From: Microbacteriaceae bacterium
Lineage (GTDB): Bacteria; Actinomycetota; Actinomycetes; Actinomycetales; Microbacteriaceae
Direction of reading: 5' to 3'
Assembly (NCBI GenBank): GCA_030840185.1
Contig: JAUZFY010000238.1
Location: forward strand, 1-8,413
Length of the DNA: 8,413 nt
Shown piece by piece: positions 1-7,263 of the stretch. The first letter of the stretch is position 1. Every line of letters begins with the position of its first letter. A model generated the notes under the pieces. That model did not search any database. It was not told the origin of the DNA and saw only the letters and a list, made by a program, of their open reading frames with translations. The position numbers and the translations under genes were made by a program.

Positions 1-2313
1 ACCAGCGGCGATGATGAGAGCGAACGCGAGTTCGACGCGGGTTAATCCGGCGAGATCGACCGAGGTCAGGCTCGACCCGACCGAGGATCGCGCGGCACCG
101 ATCGGTGTGACGGTCGCCGCGGTGCCCAGAGTTTTCCCCAGTGCGGCGGCCACTTCATTTGTTCTCTGGCCGCCGGTGTCGACGAGGAAGGAACTGACCG
201 AGTTGTCTGCGGTCTGCTTGGCGACGTAGGTGGAATTGGCGATGAAGAAGCTATCCTTTGGCGCCGTTGGAAACTCTTTTGCGACCCCGACGTAGTGGAA
301 CGGAACGGTAACAAGAGATTTCGTGGAGGCGTTCTGAAGCCGCAGGTTTATCAAATCGCCGGGGTGGAGCTGAAAGTCCTTGACCGTTTCTGCACTTACC
401 AGGATGGCGTCGGGTTGACGCGCGAGGGTCGCCATGAGCTGATCGGCGGTGCCGCCCTGGAAGTAGGCATCCTGAAGCAGCGTCGCCTGAGTGACGGTGG
501 AGGCACGGACCCCGAAAAGGTCCTGCAGGTCGCTGCCGACGTAGGCGTATCGATGCTGGAGCGGTTCCACGGCTGTCACACCGGCCACCTGTGCGATTGC
601 GGCAGATGCGGCCGGCTGCACGGACGACCCGGGCGGCTCGTTGACGGCGATGTCCGCGCCGTTGGTGAGCCGGGCATCCACTTCGGCCTGGTGCTGGTAG
701 GTAGCGTTGAATATCGAGGTAGAGAGAGCGAAGGCGAGGGCGAGGGCGAGCATGACCCCGCCGCGTGCGAGCACCGTTCGCTGGCGGGACATCATCCCCG
801 AGGTAGTGATTGCGAGATTGCCGACGATTGGCCGGATCAGCCGCGCGACCGTTCCGCGGCCGCGGTTGAGCGTGGCGAGGTAGAGGCGCCACACGAGAAG
901 GCCTGCGCCGATCCAGAACAGAGCCGGGCCGAAGAAGGCCCAATAGTTGACCTGGATCGAGGCCACGCCCTCCGGTGCCAACACTAAGGAGTAGCCATCC
1001 TGGGTCGTGATGACGAAAACGATCGCTGACGCGACGAGCATCATGAGGTCGAACCAGATGACCATCCACCACGGCCTGCGGGTACGGGACAGCTGGGCTC
1101 GGGCTTGGCTGACGATGAGGGTGCGGAAGTCTCGAACGGCCGGGATGACGACCGCTCCGACTGCGATCACCAGGCCTGCGAGGAAGGCGCCGATCGGCCA
1201 CAGGATCGCGCTCACGCTCGATTGGCCAAAGCCGAAAGTTCCAAATGACAGGAGGCCGACGAGGGCGGCCGCGCCGAGCCCGACCGCTCCGCCGATGATG
1301 CCCACCAGCAGCGCTTCGACAACAACGAGACGGCTGACGAGCCGCGCGCTCGCTCCTCGGGTTCGCAGTAGTGCCTGGTCTCTGCGCCGCCGCTCGGCAC
1401 CGGAGGTTGCGACTGCGATCGTGAGCAGACCCGCGAGCACCGCACCGGGCAGCCCAAGAAATAGGAACAGTACGGTGGCATAACTCGAATCCCCGCGGGC
1501 CGCCCCGAGGGCAGCACCGAGGTTGTCGCCGACCTGGCCCGAACCGGCCAGCTTCGCCTCGAGGTTGTGGGCCGCGGACGTGACGTCGACGTAAGAGACG
1601 GCGGGGTCTGAAGCGAGCGCGTGTGTGTGACGGGCGTGGATCTGCGTCGTGAGCAGTTCGGGATGCCCGGGAGCGAGCGCTGCCGCGATGCCGCCATACA
1701 TGTCCGCAGGCACGAGAAGCACGTTGTCCGGTGGAGCGACCGGCTGCGACTGCGCGGGTGCGCCGACCGTCTGGAACAGCGAGTTTGCCTGCGGCAGGTC
1801 AACAACACCGGCGATGGTGAGCTCGACCGGCGCGGTGCCGGCCAGCCCGACTGACACGCGATCACCCGGCACGACGTGCAGGTTCGCCGCGGTCTGTTGG
1901 GCTATGAGCACACCGTCGCGCGACCCGGAGAGATAGCGGATCTCGCCCGGGAAGGCCGACGAATAGCCCGACGGGATGCCGAGGATGACCGCGGGCCCGG
2001 TCACCTGAGAGGTGCCCTGCGAGGTTGCGGTGAGACCGCTGCTTTGCGCAAACCCGACGGTGAGCACCCGAGTAACCCCGGGAGCCGCGCGCGTTGTTGC
2101 CGCGACAGCGGCGGGGTCGGAGCCCCGGGCCACCTGAACCTGCCAGTCGACCGCGATCCCGGATGCCGCGCGCGCCGTCATCGACGACTGCGCTGAGGCA
2201 AGGAACGAGCCAAGGCTCGCGAGCACCGCGACGGCGATCGCGACCCCCGCCGCAGTACCGGCGAGAGTCCCCGTCCGATGGCGAATGAGTCCGCGCATCC
2301 ACAGCCCGATCAT
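1..2313 (-). CDS. FtsX/MacB-type ABC transporter permease, C-terminus cut off by window edge
   Basis: Membrane subunit of a type VII (MacB/LolCDE/FtsX-like) ABC complex. The reading frame is open for 771 codons from ATG at 2313 to base 1 without a stop. Layout seen: TM1 at about residues 12-33; a large extracellular domain at 34-275 (MacB_PCD-like); three TM helices near 276-298, 330-358 and 371-391 (first FtsX domain); two more near 416-436 and 453-475; one near 512-530 in an Ala/Leu-rich stretch; a second extracellular domain at about 531-752; and the start of another helix at 755. About two helices should lie beyond the window, giving ten in total. The start overlaps the stop of the upstream ATPase in ATGA (2310-2313), with AAAGG at 2323-2327 as a likely ribosome site. 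It is the last gene seen in the lipoprotein-ATPase-ATPase operon. This family usually powers lipoprotein handling, peptide or drug efflux, or periplasmic mechanical work rather than import. The substrate is unknown. Family call is firm. Confidence 0.9.
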   Translation of the reverse strand, partial: MIGLWMRGLIRHRTGTLAGTAAGVAIAVAVLASLGSFLASAQSSMTARAASGIAVDWQVQVARGSDPAAVAATTRAAPGVTRVLTVGFAQSSGLTATSQGTSQVTGPAVILGIPSGYSSAFPGEIRYLSGSRDGVLIAQQTAANLHVVPGDRVSVGLAGTAPVELTIAGVVDLPQANSLFQTVGAPAQSQPVAPPDNVLLVPADMYGGIAAALAPGHPELLTTQIHARHTHALASDPAVSYVDVTSAAHNLEAKLAGSGQVGDNLGAALGAARGDSSYATVLFLFLGLPGAVLAGLLTIAVATSGAERRRRDQALLRTRGASARLVSRLVVVEALLVGIIGGAVGLGAAALVGLLSFGTFGFGQSSVSAILWPIGAFLAGLVIAVGAVVIPAVRDFRTLIVSQARAQLSRTRRPWWMVIWFDLMMLVASAIVFVITTQDGYSLVLAPEGVASIQVNYWAFFGPALFWIGAGLLVWRLYLATLNRGRGTVARLIRPIVGNLAITTSGMMSRQRTVLARGGVMLALALAFALSTSIFNATYQHQAEVDARLTNGADIAVNEPPGSSVQPAASAAIAQVAGVTAVEPLQHRYAYVGSDLQDLFGVRASTVTQATLLQDAYFQGGTADQLMATLARQPDAILVSAETVKDFQLHPGDLINLRLQNASTKSLVTVPFHYVGVAKEFPTAPKDSFFIANSTYVAKQTADNSVSSFLVDTGGQRTNEVAAALGKTLGTAATVTPIGAARSSVGSSLTSVDLAGLTRVELAFALIIAAG

Positions 2314-3029
2314 GAGCGCTCGCCTTTCATTTTTCCGCGTAGCATTCCGTCATTCATGAGCCAGCCTTCCGAGAAGCGATCTGCGACCTCGGGATCATGG
2401 GTTGTCACGACCAGCGCTGCGCCCAACCGATCGGCCGCGTGAATCAGCACGTCTATGACGTGGCGTCCCGTCTCGCGATCGAGCTGCCCCGTTGGTTCGT
2501 CGGCGAGGATGAGCCGGGGAGCTGTGGCGAGCACTCGCGCTATTGCGACGCGCTGGGCCTGCCCGCCGGAAAGTTCGTCCGGGAGCCTCGTGGACATCCA
2601 CTCGAGATCGAGGTCCGCGAGGGCCGCACGGGCACGACGTTCGGCCTCGGCGTCTGGGATGCCCCCAAGCACCAGGGGGAAGGCGATATTGCCAACTGCG
2701 TCGAGTGAGGGAATCAGGCTGGGGCCTTGGAATACGACTCCGACCTGACCGGGATCGCCCGTGGGATTCGCGCCGAATGCCGGCCACGACACGGTGCCGC
2801 TCGTCACGGTCTCCAGCCCGGCCATCATGTGCAGCAGGGTGGACTTTCCCGAACCTGACGGTCCCATGATCGCCAGCCGGGCACCGTCGTACAGGTCGTA
2901 GCTGACCTGACTGACGGCGACGACGGCGGTCGAACCGCTGCTGTAGGTGTGGGAGACGTCGGTGCACCGAACCAACAAGTCCGCGGCCGCGTTCCCGGCC
3001 AGGCGATGGACGGTGGATTCCGCGGGCAT
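2310..3029 (-). CDS. ABC transporter ATP-binding protein B (MacB/LolD class)
   Basis: Cytoplasmic ATPase of 239 residues for the adjacent FtsX-type permease. Visible motifs: A-loop aromatic Y29, Walker A GPSGSGKST at 56-64, Q-loop Q101, signature LSGGQ at 153-157 followed by the usual AQR, Walker B LILADE at 173-178 with catalytic E178, D-loop near 181-184, and switch H211. All catalytic motifs are intact. The frame is open further upstream to 3536, but that extension lies antiphase inside the neighbouring ATPase gene. I chose the ATG at 3029 because it overlaps the upstream stop by one base (TGATG) and has GAGGTGG seven bases before it. The 3-prime end overlaps the permease start by four bases. 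The compact 239-residue size and close pairing with an FtsX-type permease fit the MacB/LolD/FtsE group. It probably dimerises either with itself or with the non-identical ATPase encoded just upstream. Confidence 0.93.
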   Translation of the reverse strand: MPAESTVHRLAGNAAADLLVRCTDVSHTYSSGSTAVVAVSQVSYDLYDGARLAIMGPSGSGKSTLLHMMAGLETVTSGTVSWPAFGANPTGDPGQVGVVFQGPSLIPSLDAVGNIAFPLVLGGIPDAEAERRARAALADLDLEWMSTRLPDELSGGQAQRVAIARVLATAPRLILADEPTGQLDRETGRHVIDVLIHAADRLGAALVVTTHDPEVADRFSEGWLMNDGMLRGKMKGERS

Positions 3030-3742
3030 CAGACCACCTCGCCGTCGCTGAGCGCGATGACTCGGTTTGCGCTCGCGACCACCCGCGGACTGTGGGTGAC
3101 GACCAGGATTCCGCAACCTCGGTCGGCGTGCGCCCGGAGCAGGTCGAGCAATCGCTGTTCGGTCCCGCCGTCGAGCTCTCCCGTGGGTTCGTCCGCGAGC
3201 AATACGAGCGGATCGTTGGCCAGAGCCACCCCAAGTCCGGCACGCGCTGCCTCTCCGCCCGACAGTTGCGACGGCAGCGAGTGTGCGCGATCGGCGAGGC
3301 CTAGCCGGGCCAGGATCTCGGCCGCGGTCGACGACGGAGAATTCGATCCGAGAGCGCGCTGAGCAAGCTGCACGTTTTCTTCCACCGTGAGGTGCGCGAA
3401 CAGGTTGTTCGACTGGAAGAGCACCCCCAGCCTCCGCGCCCGCAAGGCTGCGCGCTCCGACTCCGGTCGTGCGCTCATTCTCTCGCCGCCGACCCAAACC
3501 GTGCCGGCCGTAGGTTCGTCCAGTCCGGCGAGGCAAGCGAGAAGGGTCGATTTCCCCGAGCCGGACGGGCCGGTGACGGCCACGATCTCGCCCGGTTCGA
3601 CGGTCAGGCTGACCCCGCGGAGAGCAAGCGTCTCCTCCTCACCAGATCGGAAGAAACGGTAGAGAGCGGTCGCGTCGAGAGCTCGCGGGGCGAGCGCCGA
3701 GTCCGCGACATCCGCCGCACCCTGTTCTCTGAGCACGGTCAT
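3029..3742 (-). CDS. ABC transporter ATP-binding protein A (MacB/LolD class)
   Basis: Second, distinct cytoplasmic ATPase of the same operon, 237 residues with the start chosen here. Motifs: A-loop Y28, Walker A GPSGSGKST at 58-66, Q-loop Q110, signature LSGGE at 160-164, Walker B LVLLADE at 179-185 with E185, and switch H217. The signature helix is unusual: LSGGE is followed by AAR and then AGLGVAL, where the family normally has QQR and then VAIARAL. The ATP-site residues themselves are present, so I expect an active or partly active subunit. An in-frame GTG at 3754 would add four residues. I prefer the ATG at 3742 because it forms the ATGA overlap with the lipoprotein stop, matching the other junctions. 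Neither start has a good ribosome site, so translation probably depends on coupling to the lipoprotein gene. The product may pair with ATPase B as a heterodimer under the single large permease. Confidence 0.92.
   Translation of the reverse strand: MTVLREQGAADVADSALAPRALDATALYRFFRSGEEETLALRGVSLTVEPGEIVAVTGPSGSGKSTLLACLAGLDEPTAGTVWVGGERMSARPESERAALRARRLGVLFQSNNLFAHLTVEENVQLAQRALGSNSPSSTAAEILARLGLADRAHSLPSQLSGGEAARAGLGVALANDPLVLLADEPTGELDGGTEQRLLDLLRAHADRGCGILVVTHSPRVVASANRVIALSDGEVV
3034..3040 (-). promoter_or_regulatory. Ribosome binding site of ATPase B inside the end of ATPase A
   Basis: GAGGTGG on the minus strand lies in the last codons of ATPase A, with a gap of four bases to its stop and four more overlapping the TGATG junction. 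It precedes ATG 3029 at a suitable distance and rules out the long upstream extension of the ATPase B frame as the true start. Confidence 0.7.
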
Positions 3743-4401
3743 TTCGTGAGCCACGCGAACGACCCGGTGACCTTGGCCCAGGGGTCGACATTGTCGGACC
3801 CTTTTGGCGAGGTCAAAGTGACGGTGACCTGCTTGCCGCCCTTCCAGAAAAGGTACTGCTCAACCTCATCGCGCACCACAGAGCCGGTCACCGAGTTCAC
3901 CGGCGAATCCGACTGGAATCGGATCAGGATGCCGCTGCCGCCAGCCCGCGCGAATGCGGTCACATCGGTCAGCGCGAACTTCGACTGAGTCGAGCTGAGA
4001 TGAGCGACCTCATTCTTCTTGACCGACTCCACCGTTGGCGCGCTCGTCGCAGCGGAGGAGTCGGTGGCGATCACGTTGAGCTTGTCGGTAAACGTCGTTG
4101 AGGTGCCCGATGACGACCGCGCCCACCCCTCGGGCACTGACATCGTGTAGCTGCCGTCGGCTGCGGTGAACGCAACGTACGCCTGGTTGTCCGGGATGTC
4201 GCCGGACGGGCTCACCTCGGTCGGGTGCGGCGAGGGGGCCGGAGCGGTCCCGGAGGTCCCTCCGGATTGCCTGCTCGTCGGTTGCCCAGCGGGGGACGAT
4301 CCCGTCGAAGTGCAGCCTGCGAGCGCCAGGCCCGCGACGACGAAGACGACGCCGGCGATGCCAAACGCCGTTGGGCGGTTCACTGTACGCTGTGCTGCCA
4401 T
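3739..4401 (-). CDS. Surface lipoprotein, first gene of the ABC operon (LpqN/PsbP-like fold suspected)
   Basis: Predicted 220-residue lipoprotein anchored on the outer face of the cell membrane. Seen: a basic N-terminus, a hydrophobic stretch at 12-27 and a lipobox LAGC ending at Cys30. A Ser/Thr/Pro/Gly-rich linker runs from about 31 to 70. The folded part at about 75-220 contains the sequence SVPEGW near 88-93 and ends with a Trp-containing segment. That Pro-x-Gly-Trp element near the start of the domain resembles LpqN/PsbP-like lipoproteins; this is recollection of family patterns, not a search. The frame is open upstream to 4656, but GGAGG at 4407-4411, five bases before ATG 4401, together with the complete signal peptide fixes the start. 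Its stop overlaps ATPase A in ATGA. Position suggests an accessory or substrate-binding partner of the ABC complex. It is also divergent from a sensor kinase gene, so it could report envelope state to it. Function not known. Confidence 0.85.
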   Translation of the reverse strand: MAAQRTVNRPTAFGIAGVVFVVAGLALAGCTSTGSSPAGQPTSRQSGGTSGTAPAPSPHPTEVSPSGDIPDNQAYVAFTAADGSYTMSVPEGWARSSSGTSTTFTDKLNVIATDSSAATSAPTVESVKKNEVAHLSSTQSKFALTDVTAFARAGGSGILIRFQSDSPVNSVTGSVVRDEVEQYLFWKGGKQVTVTLTSPKGSDNVDPWAKVTGSFAWLTK

Positions 4402-4518
4402 GAGAACCTCCACGATGCGGGCGAGACGTGCTCCCTCCACGCTAGGAAACAGCTGGTTAGGGGGAGGGGCGCACGAGGTAAGCGCAAGGCAAAATCCCGC
4501 TGAGAGTCCGCCGGCCGC
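4402..4518. promoter_or_regulatory. Divergent promoter region between lipoprotein operon and orphan kinase
   Basis: This 117-base gap must hold the promoters for the minus-strand ABC operon and the plus-strand kinase. On the minus strand, TAGCGT at 4439-4444 is a possible -10 element about 37 bases before the lipoprotein ATG. No convincing -35 box sits at the right distance, as is common for activator-dependent promoters. A direct repeat of GCGCA occurs at 4469-4473 and 4482-4486, spaced 13 bases, and a CAGCTG palindrome sits at 4450-4455. These are weak signals. The plus-strand kinase has no clear Shine-Dalgarno sequence (GAGAG at 4502-4506 is 12 bases away), so its translation may be weak or its promoter unusual. 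That the region is regulatory is certain by position; the individual elements are not. Confidence 0.5.
4407..4411 (-). promoter_or_regulatory. Ribosome binding site of the lipoprotein gene
   Basis: GGAGG on the minus strand, five bases before ATG 4401. It decides the start: the frame is open further upstream, but only this ATG gives a strong ribosome site together with a complete lipoprotein signal peptide. Confidence 0.85.
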
Positions 4519-5847
4519 ATGAAGGGCAGAATTCGCCGGGTGGCGATTCTTAGCACGGGTGTGGCGCTCGTGCTGTTCCTTCTTCCGCTCGGTTTCGCGG
4601 TGCTGAGCCTGTCGATGGCCGATGCGCGGTCTGCTCTCGAAGAGACAGCACTGCACGCGGCGCTGACGATCGACCCGACCTTTTCGGGATCCGATCAGAC
4701 CGAGATCCCGGCCGCCGGCGCCGGTCAGCAGCTCGCCCTGTACGGCTCCGCGGGCAACCGCGTCGCGGGAACAGGTCCACGACGGGCCGACGCCGCGGTG
4801 ACCGCGGCCTTGAACGGTCGCTCTGGGCCCGAGGTCGTCGACGGCTCACTTGTAATTGTTCTGCCTACGACGTCTGCCGAGGCCATCACGGGGGCCATCC
4901 GCGCTGCGGTGCCTCTCGCGACGGTCTGGAGTCGAATCGTGCTCATTTGGGCGATCATGATCGTCGCGGCCGCCATGGCTCTGGCGGTGGGTGTTGCCGT
5001 CGCCCGCTCGCTGTCACGTCGAATCATTGCCCCGATGGAAGACCTCACTCGCGCGTCCCAGGCGCTCGGCGAGGGCGACTTCACCGTGCGAACAGAACCG
5101 ACCGGGCTCGACGAGATTGACGCGGCCGGGACTGCGCTCGGCACCACAGCTCAGCGTCTCAGCAATGCGATGGCACGTGAACGACAGCTCACCTCGCACG
5201 CGTCCCATCAGCTGCGCACCCCGCTAACAGGCTTGCGAGCGCTCCTCGAAAACGCCCTGCGGGACCCTCACGCCGACCTCGGTGCGGCAATTCGTCAGGG
5301 CATCGAACGCACCGATGTCCTTGAGCGAACAATTGAAGAGATAATTGCCCTCGGGCGCGGAAGCCACAGCGGCGTGCCGATCGACGCCGCAGCCCAGGCC
5401 GACGAGGCCGCCAGACGGTGGAACGGCGCTCTCGCTAGCGCTGGTCGACCGTTACGCGTCGCGGTGGATGCCGAAGTCCCCCTTGTCCTGGCGGCCGAGG
5501 CCTCCCTCAGGCAGTTGTTCGACATCCTGATCGAGAACGCCGTGAGGCACGGAAAGGGCGCGGTGGTCCTACGGGTGCGGGAGGCGCATGGTGCCGTCGC
5601 GGTTGATGTTGAGGATGCCGGCGGTACCATCGCCGCCGACTCCGATGTGTTCGCCGATGGGTACTCGACCGACGGCGGAAGCGGTCTCGGATTGGCGCTG
5701 GCGCAGCAAATCGTCTCCGACCACGGCGGGCGCCTTCTGCTCACCGAGACCTCGCCGCGCACCCGCTTCACCGCGATCCTCGTCGCGGCACCAATCCCGA
5801 CAGGTAGCGCGACCGCAGCGCAGGGCAGACCTCCCGGGTCGCAATGA
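4519..5847 (+). CDS. HAMP-type sensor histidine kinase without adjacent response regulator
   Basis: Membrane sensor kinase of 442 residues. Domains: TM1 at about 8-32; extracellular sensor of about 104 residues (33-136); TM2 at 138-163; HAMP linker at about 164-216; dimerisation/phosphoacceptor domain with H230 in SHQLRTPL; and HATPase domain from about 325. In the HATPase domain the N box has N340 (ENAVRHG), and the G2 box GGSGLGLAL is at 387-395. The G1 box reads D366-A-G-G-T-I, where the family pattern is D-x-G-x-G, so the second glycine is a threonine. The ATP lid between G1 and G2 is short, as in one actinobacterial kinase group. The start follows an in-frame stop at 4501 with no better alternative. 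The gene is divergent from the ABC operon and ends flush against the next kinase on the other strand. Its partner regulator is not in the same transcription unit. Histidine phosphorylation and phosphotransfer are expected from the intact H and N boxes. Signal unknown. Confidence 0.92.
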   Translation: MKGRIRRVAILSTGVALVLFLLPLGFAVLSLSMADARSALEETALHAALTIDPTFSGSDQTEIPAAGAGQQLALYGSAGNRVAGTGPRRADAAVTAALNGRSGPEVVDGSLVIVLPTTSAEAITGAIRAAVPLATVWSRIVLIWAIMIVAAAMALAVGVAVARSLSRRIIAPMEDLTRASQALGEGDFTVRTEPTGLDEIDAAGTALGTTAQRLSNAMARERQLTSHASHQLRTPLTGLRALLENALRDPHADLGAAIRQGIERTDVLERTIEEIIALGRGSHSGVPIDAAAQADEAARRWNGALASAGRPLRVAVDAEVPLVLAAEASLRQLFDILIENAVRHGKGAVVLRVREAHGAVAVDVEDAGGTIAADSDVFADGYSTDGGSGLGLALAQQIVSDHGGRLLLTETSPRTRFTAILVAAPIPTGSATAAQGRPPGSQ

Positions 5848-5861
5848 TCACGGATGATCTT
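5843..5861. other. Small inverted repeat across the two facing stop codons
   Basis: GATCA (5846-5850) and TGATC (5855-5859) flank a four-base loop, CGGA on the plus strand and TCCG on the minus strand. AA at 5843-5844 and TT at 5860-5861 could extend the stem past a bulged T. It spans the stop codons of both kinase genes, which together form TGATCA at 5845-5850. The stem is short and neither side has a clear run of T, so a bidirectional intrinsic terminator is possible but weakly supported. It is the only candidate terminator between these convergent units. Confidence 0.3.
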
Positions 5862-7263
5862 CGGAGCTGTTGTCCAAAGGGAGGTGTACGACAAATTCCG
5901 TTCCGTCGTTACCGTCGGTCCGATCCCGAGCGGCAATAGTCCCGCCCGCCGACTCGACTATTGTCCGGGCGATGGCCAGCCCGAGTCCGCTTCCCCCTCC
6001 TCTGGAATCGCGTACTCGGGAATGGTCGAGTCGCACGAATCGGGCGAATATCCGTTCTCGGTCGCTGGGTGGGATGCCTTCTCCATCGTCACTGACAACC
6101 AGATTGGCTGCCGCACCGACCACCGAGACGCTGAATTCGACCGTTTGTCTCGCGTGATCGAAGGCGTTGTCGCCCAAGTTCCTCAAGAGGCGTGCCAGAT
6201 CGCGGCGCGACCCCGTGATTCGAGCTGCGCTCACCCGAGTGGTCAGGATCTTTGGACCGGACAGCGCGCGTAGCCGGGCCGCCTCCTCAAAAACAAGCTC
6301 GTCAAGATCGATGGGAGCGGGAACCGTCGTCGGCGACGACTCGCTGCTCCTTGCGAGAAATAGCAGGTCGTCGATCAGCATCGTCATTCGGGCGACTTGC
6401 TCCCGCATGTGTAGGAGCTCTGATGGAGTCTCGTCTTGGCCGGATTGAGAGATCGCGAGATCGAGTTGTATTTGCAGCGCGGCGAGTGGGCTTCGAAGCT
6501 CGTGAGACGCATCCCCCATGAATTGGATTTGCCGGTTTGCGGCTCGCTCGATGCGGGCGAGCATTTCGTTCATTGTCGTTGCCAAGGCGGCAATTTCGTC
6601 GGTCCCTGGCGGAACCGGTATTCGCTGTGAGAGATCGGCTGCGGTGATCGCCGCGGCACGGCGTCGCATGTATTCGACCGGCTTGAGCGACTGCTGAACG
6701 GTAAACCATGCTATCGCCGCGATGAACACCACAACGACGGGAAGGCCCACAAGAAAGAGCGTGCCAAGTTGCCTGACGGCGGTCGTGACGGGAGTGAGGG
6801 AAGAAGCGACGTATATCCACCCAGGTCCATCCGGCAACGCAATCGGCTCGGCCAGAACGCGAAACCCGACATCTGTGTCGAGTGGAGAATTCGAGATCGT
6901 GATCGAGTTCGTTTCGCGCAGCACGGGTGGGGCCCTGAGTATCGGGCCTTCGCCGGAGATGTTTGCCGACGACGACACAACCTTGCCGCCCGAGGAGACG
7001 ACTTGGACCAAGGACGTGTCGGTGCCCGTCCCGGGGATGCTTTGCGGAAGGTTGCCGGATTGGGCCTGCGGGGCGAGATCGCGCGCGCGTGCGCTCTGCG
7101 TGCTATCAACTCCGGCGATGAGGAGCTGTTGTAGCAGAAGCACCAACGCGATTCCGGCGACGATCAATGTCACCGCGACAACACCGGCCGTCGCCAACGT
7201 CACCCTCGCTCGTAGCCCCCTGCCCCCGGTCGGTTCGCTTCTTGGCTGATCTGCGGGCGTCAC
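5848..7263 (-). CDS. OmpR-partner sensor histidine kinase
   Basis: Membrane sensor kinase of 471 residues, cognate to the response regulator read just before it. Domains: cytoplasmic tail 1-20; TM1 at about 22-48; extracellular sensor of about 115 residues (50-165); TM2 at 167-188; HAMP at about 189-242 with P195; phosphoacceptor H254 in SHELRSPL; and HATPase domain with N366 in the N box (NLGDNAFDH), G1 D392-D-G-E-G and G2 GGGSGLGLAIA at 422-432. All catalytic boxes are canonical. The start is GTG at 7263, overlapping the regulator's stop in GTGA (7260-7263). There is no separate ribosome site, so translation should be coupled. The gene ends directly against the stop codon of the convergent kinase. 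The kinase should autophosphorylate on H254 and pass the phosphate to D51 of the regulator. The signal is unknown; the extracellular domain shows no family I can name. Confidence 0.94.
   Translation of the reverse strand: MTPADQPRSEPTGGRGLRARVTLATAGVVAVTLIVAGIALVLLLQQLLIAGVDSTQSARARDLAPQAQSGNLPQSIPGTGTDTSLVQVVSSGGKVVSSSANISGEGPILRAPPVLRETNSITISNSPLDTDVGFRVLAEPIALPDGPGWIYVASSLTPVTTAVRQLGTLFLVGLPVVVVFIAAIAWFTVQQSLKPVEYMRRRAAAITAADLSQRIPVPPGTDEIAALATTMNEMLARIERAANRQIQFMGDASHELRSPLAALQIQLDLAISQSGQDETPSELLHMREQVARMTMLIDDLLFLARSSESSPTTVPAPIDLDELVFEEAARLRALSGPKILTTRVSAARITGSRRDLARLLRNLGDNAFDHARQTVEFSVSVVGAAANLVVSDDGEGIPPSDRERIFARFVRLDHSRVRDSRGGGSGLGLAIARTIVESAGGTIAARDRTDGNDGTEFVVHLPLDNSSEDHP

Noticed and set aside
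733..750. Three tandem GGCGAG units
   Set aside because: They encode alternating Ala-Leu in a transmembrane helix of the permease on the other strand; low complexity explained by the protein.
251..2302. Three long minus-strand frames (251-1201, 1212-1865, 1862-2302) that look like separate genes
   Set aside because: They are Arg/Pro-rich shadows in other frames. The true frame starts at 2313 and is open to base 1, reading as a coherent FtsX-type permease with TM helices throughout.
3030..3536. N-terminal extension of ATPase B up to 3536
   Set aside because: It lies within ATPase A in another frame, is Arg-rich with no domain, and the TGATG overlap plus GAGGTGG places the start at 3029.
4225..4503. 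Basic peptide ending just before the orphan kinase, considered as a remnant of a lost response regulator C-terminus
   Set aside because: Mostly antisense to the lipoprotein, and the end lacks the wing-hairpin pattern of OmpR regulators. No evidence of a decayed regulator.
4166..4522. Plus-strand 118-residue frame ending in an ATGA overlap with the kinase start
   Set aside because: It is antisense to the lipoprotein gene, has no domain or ribosome site, and its composition is that of a shadow frame. The overlap is probably chance.
4402..4656. N-terminal extension of the lipoprotein up to 4656, which contains a hydrophobic stretch with cysteine resembling another lipobox
   Set aside because: It would overlap the plus-strand kinase and the promoter region; GGAGG before ATG 4401 and the complete signal peptide there are decisive.
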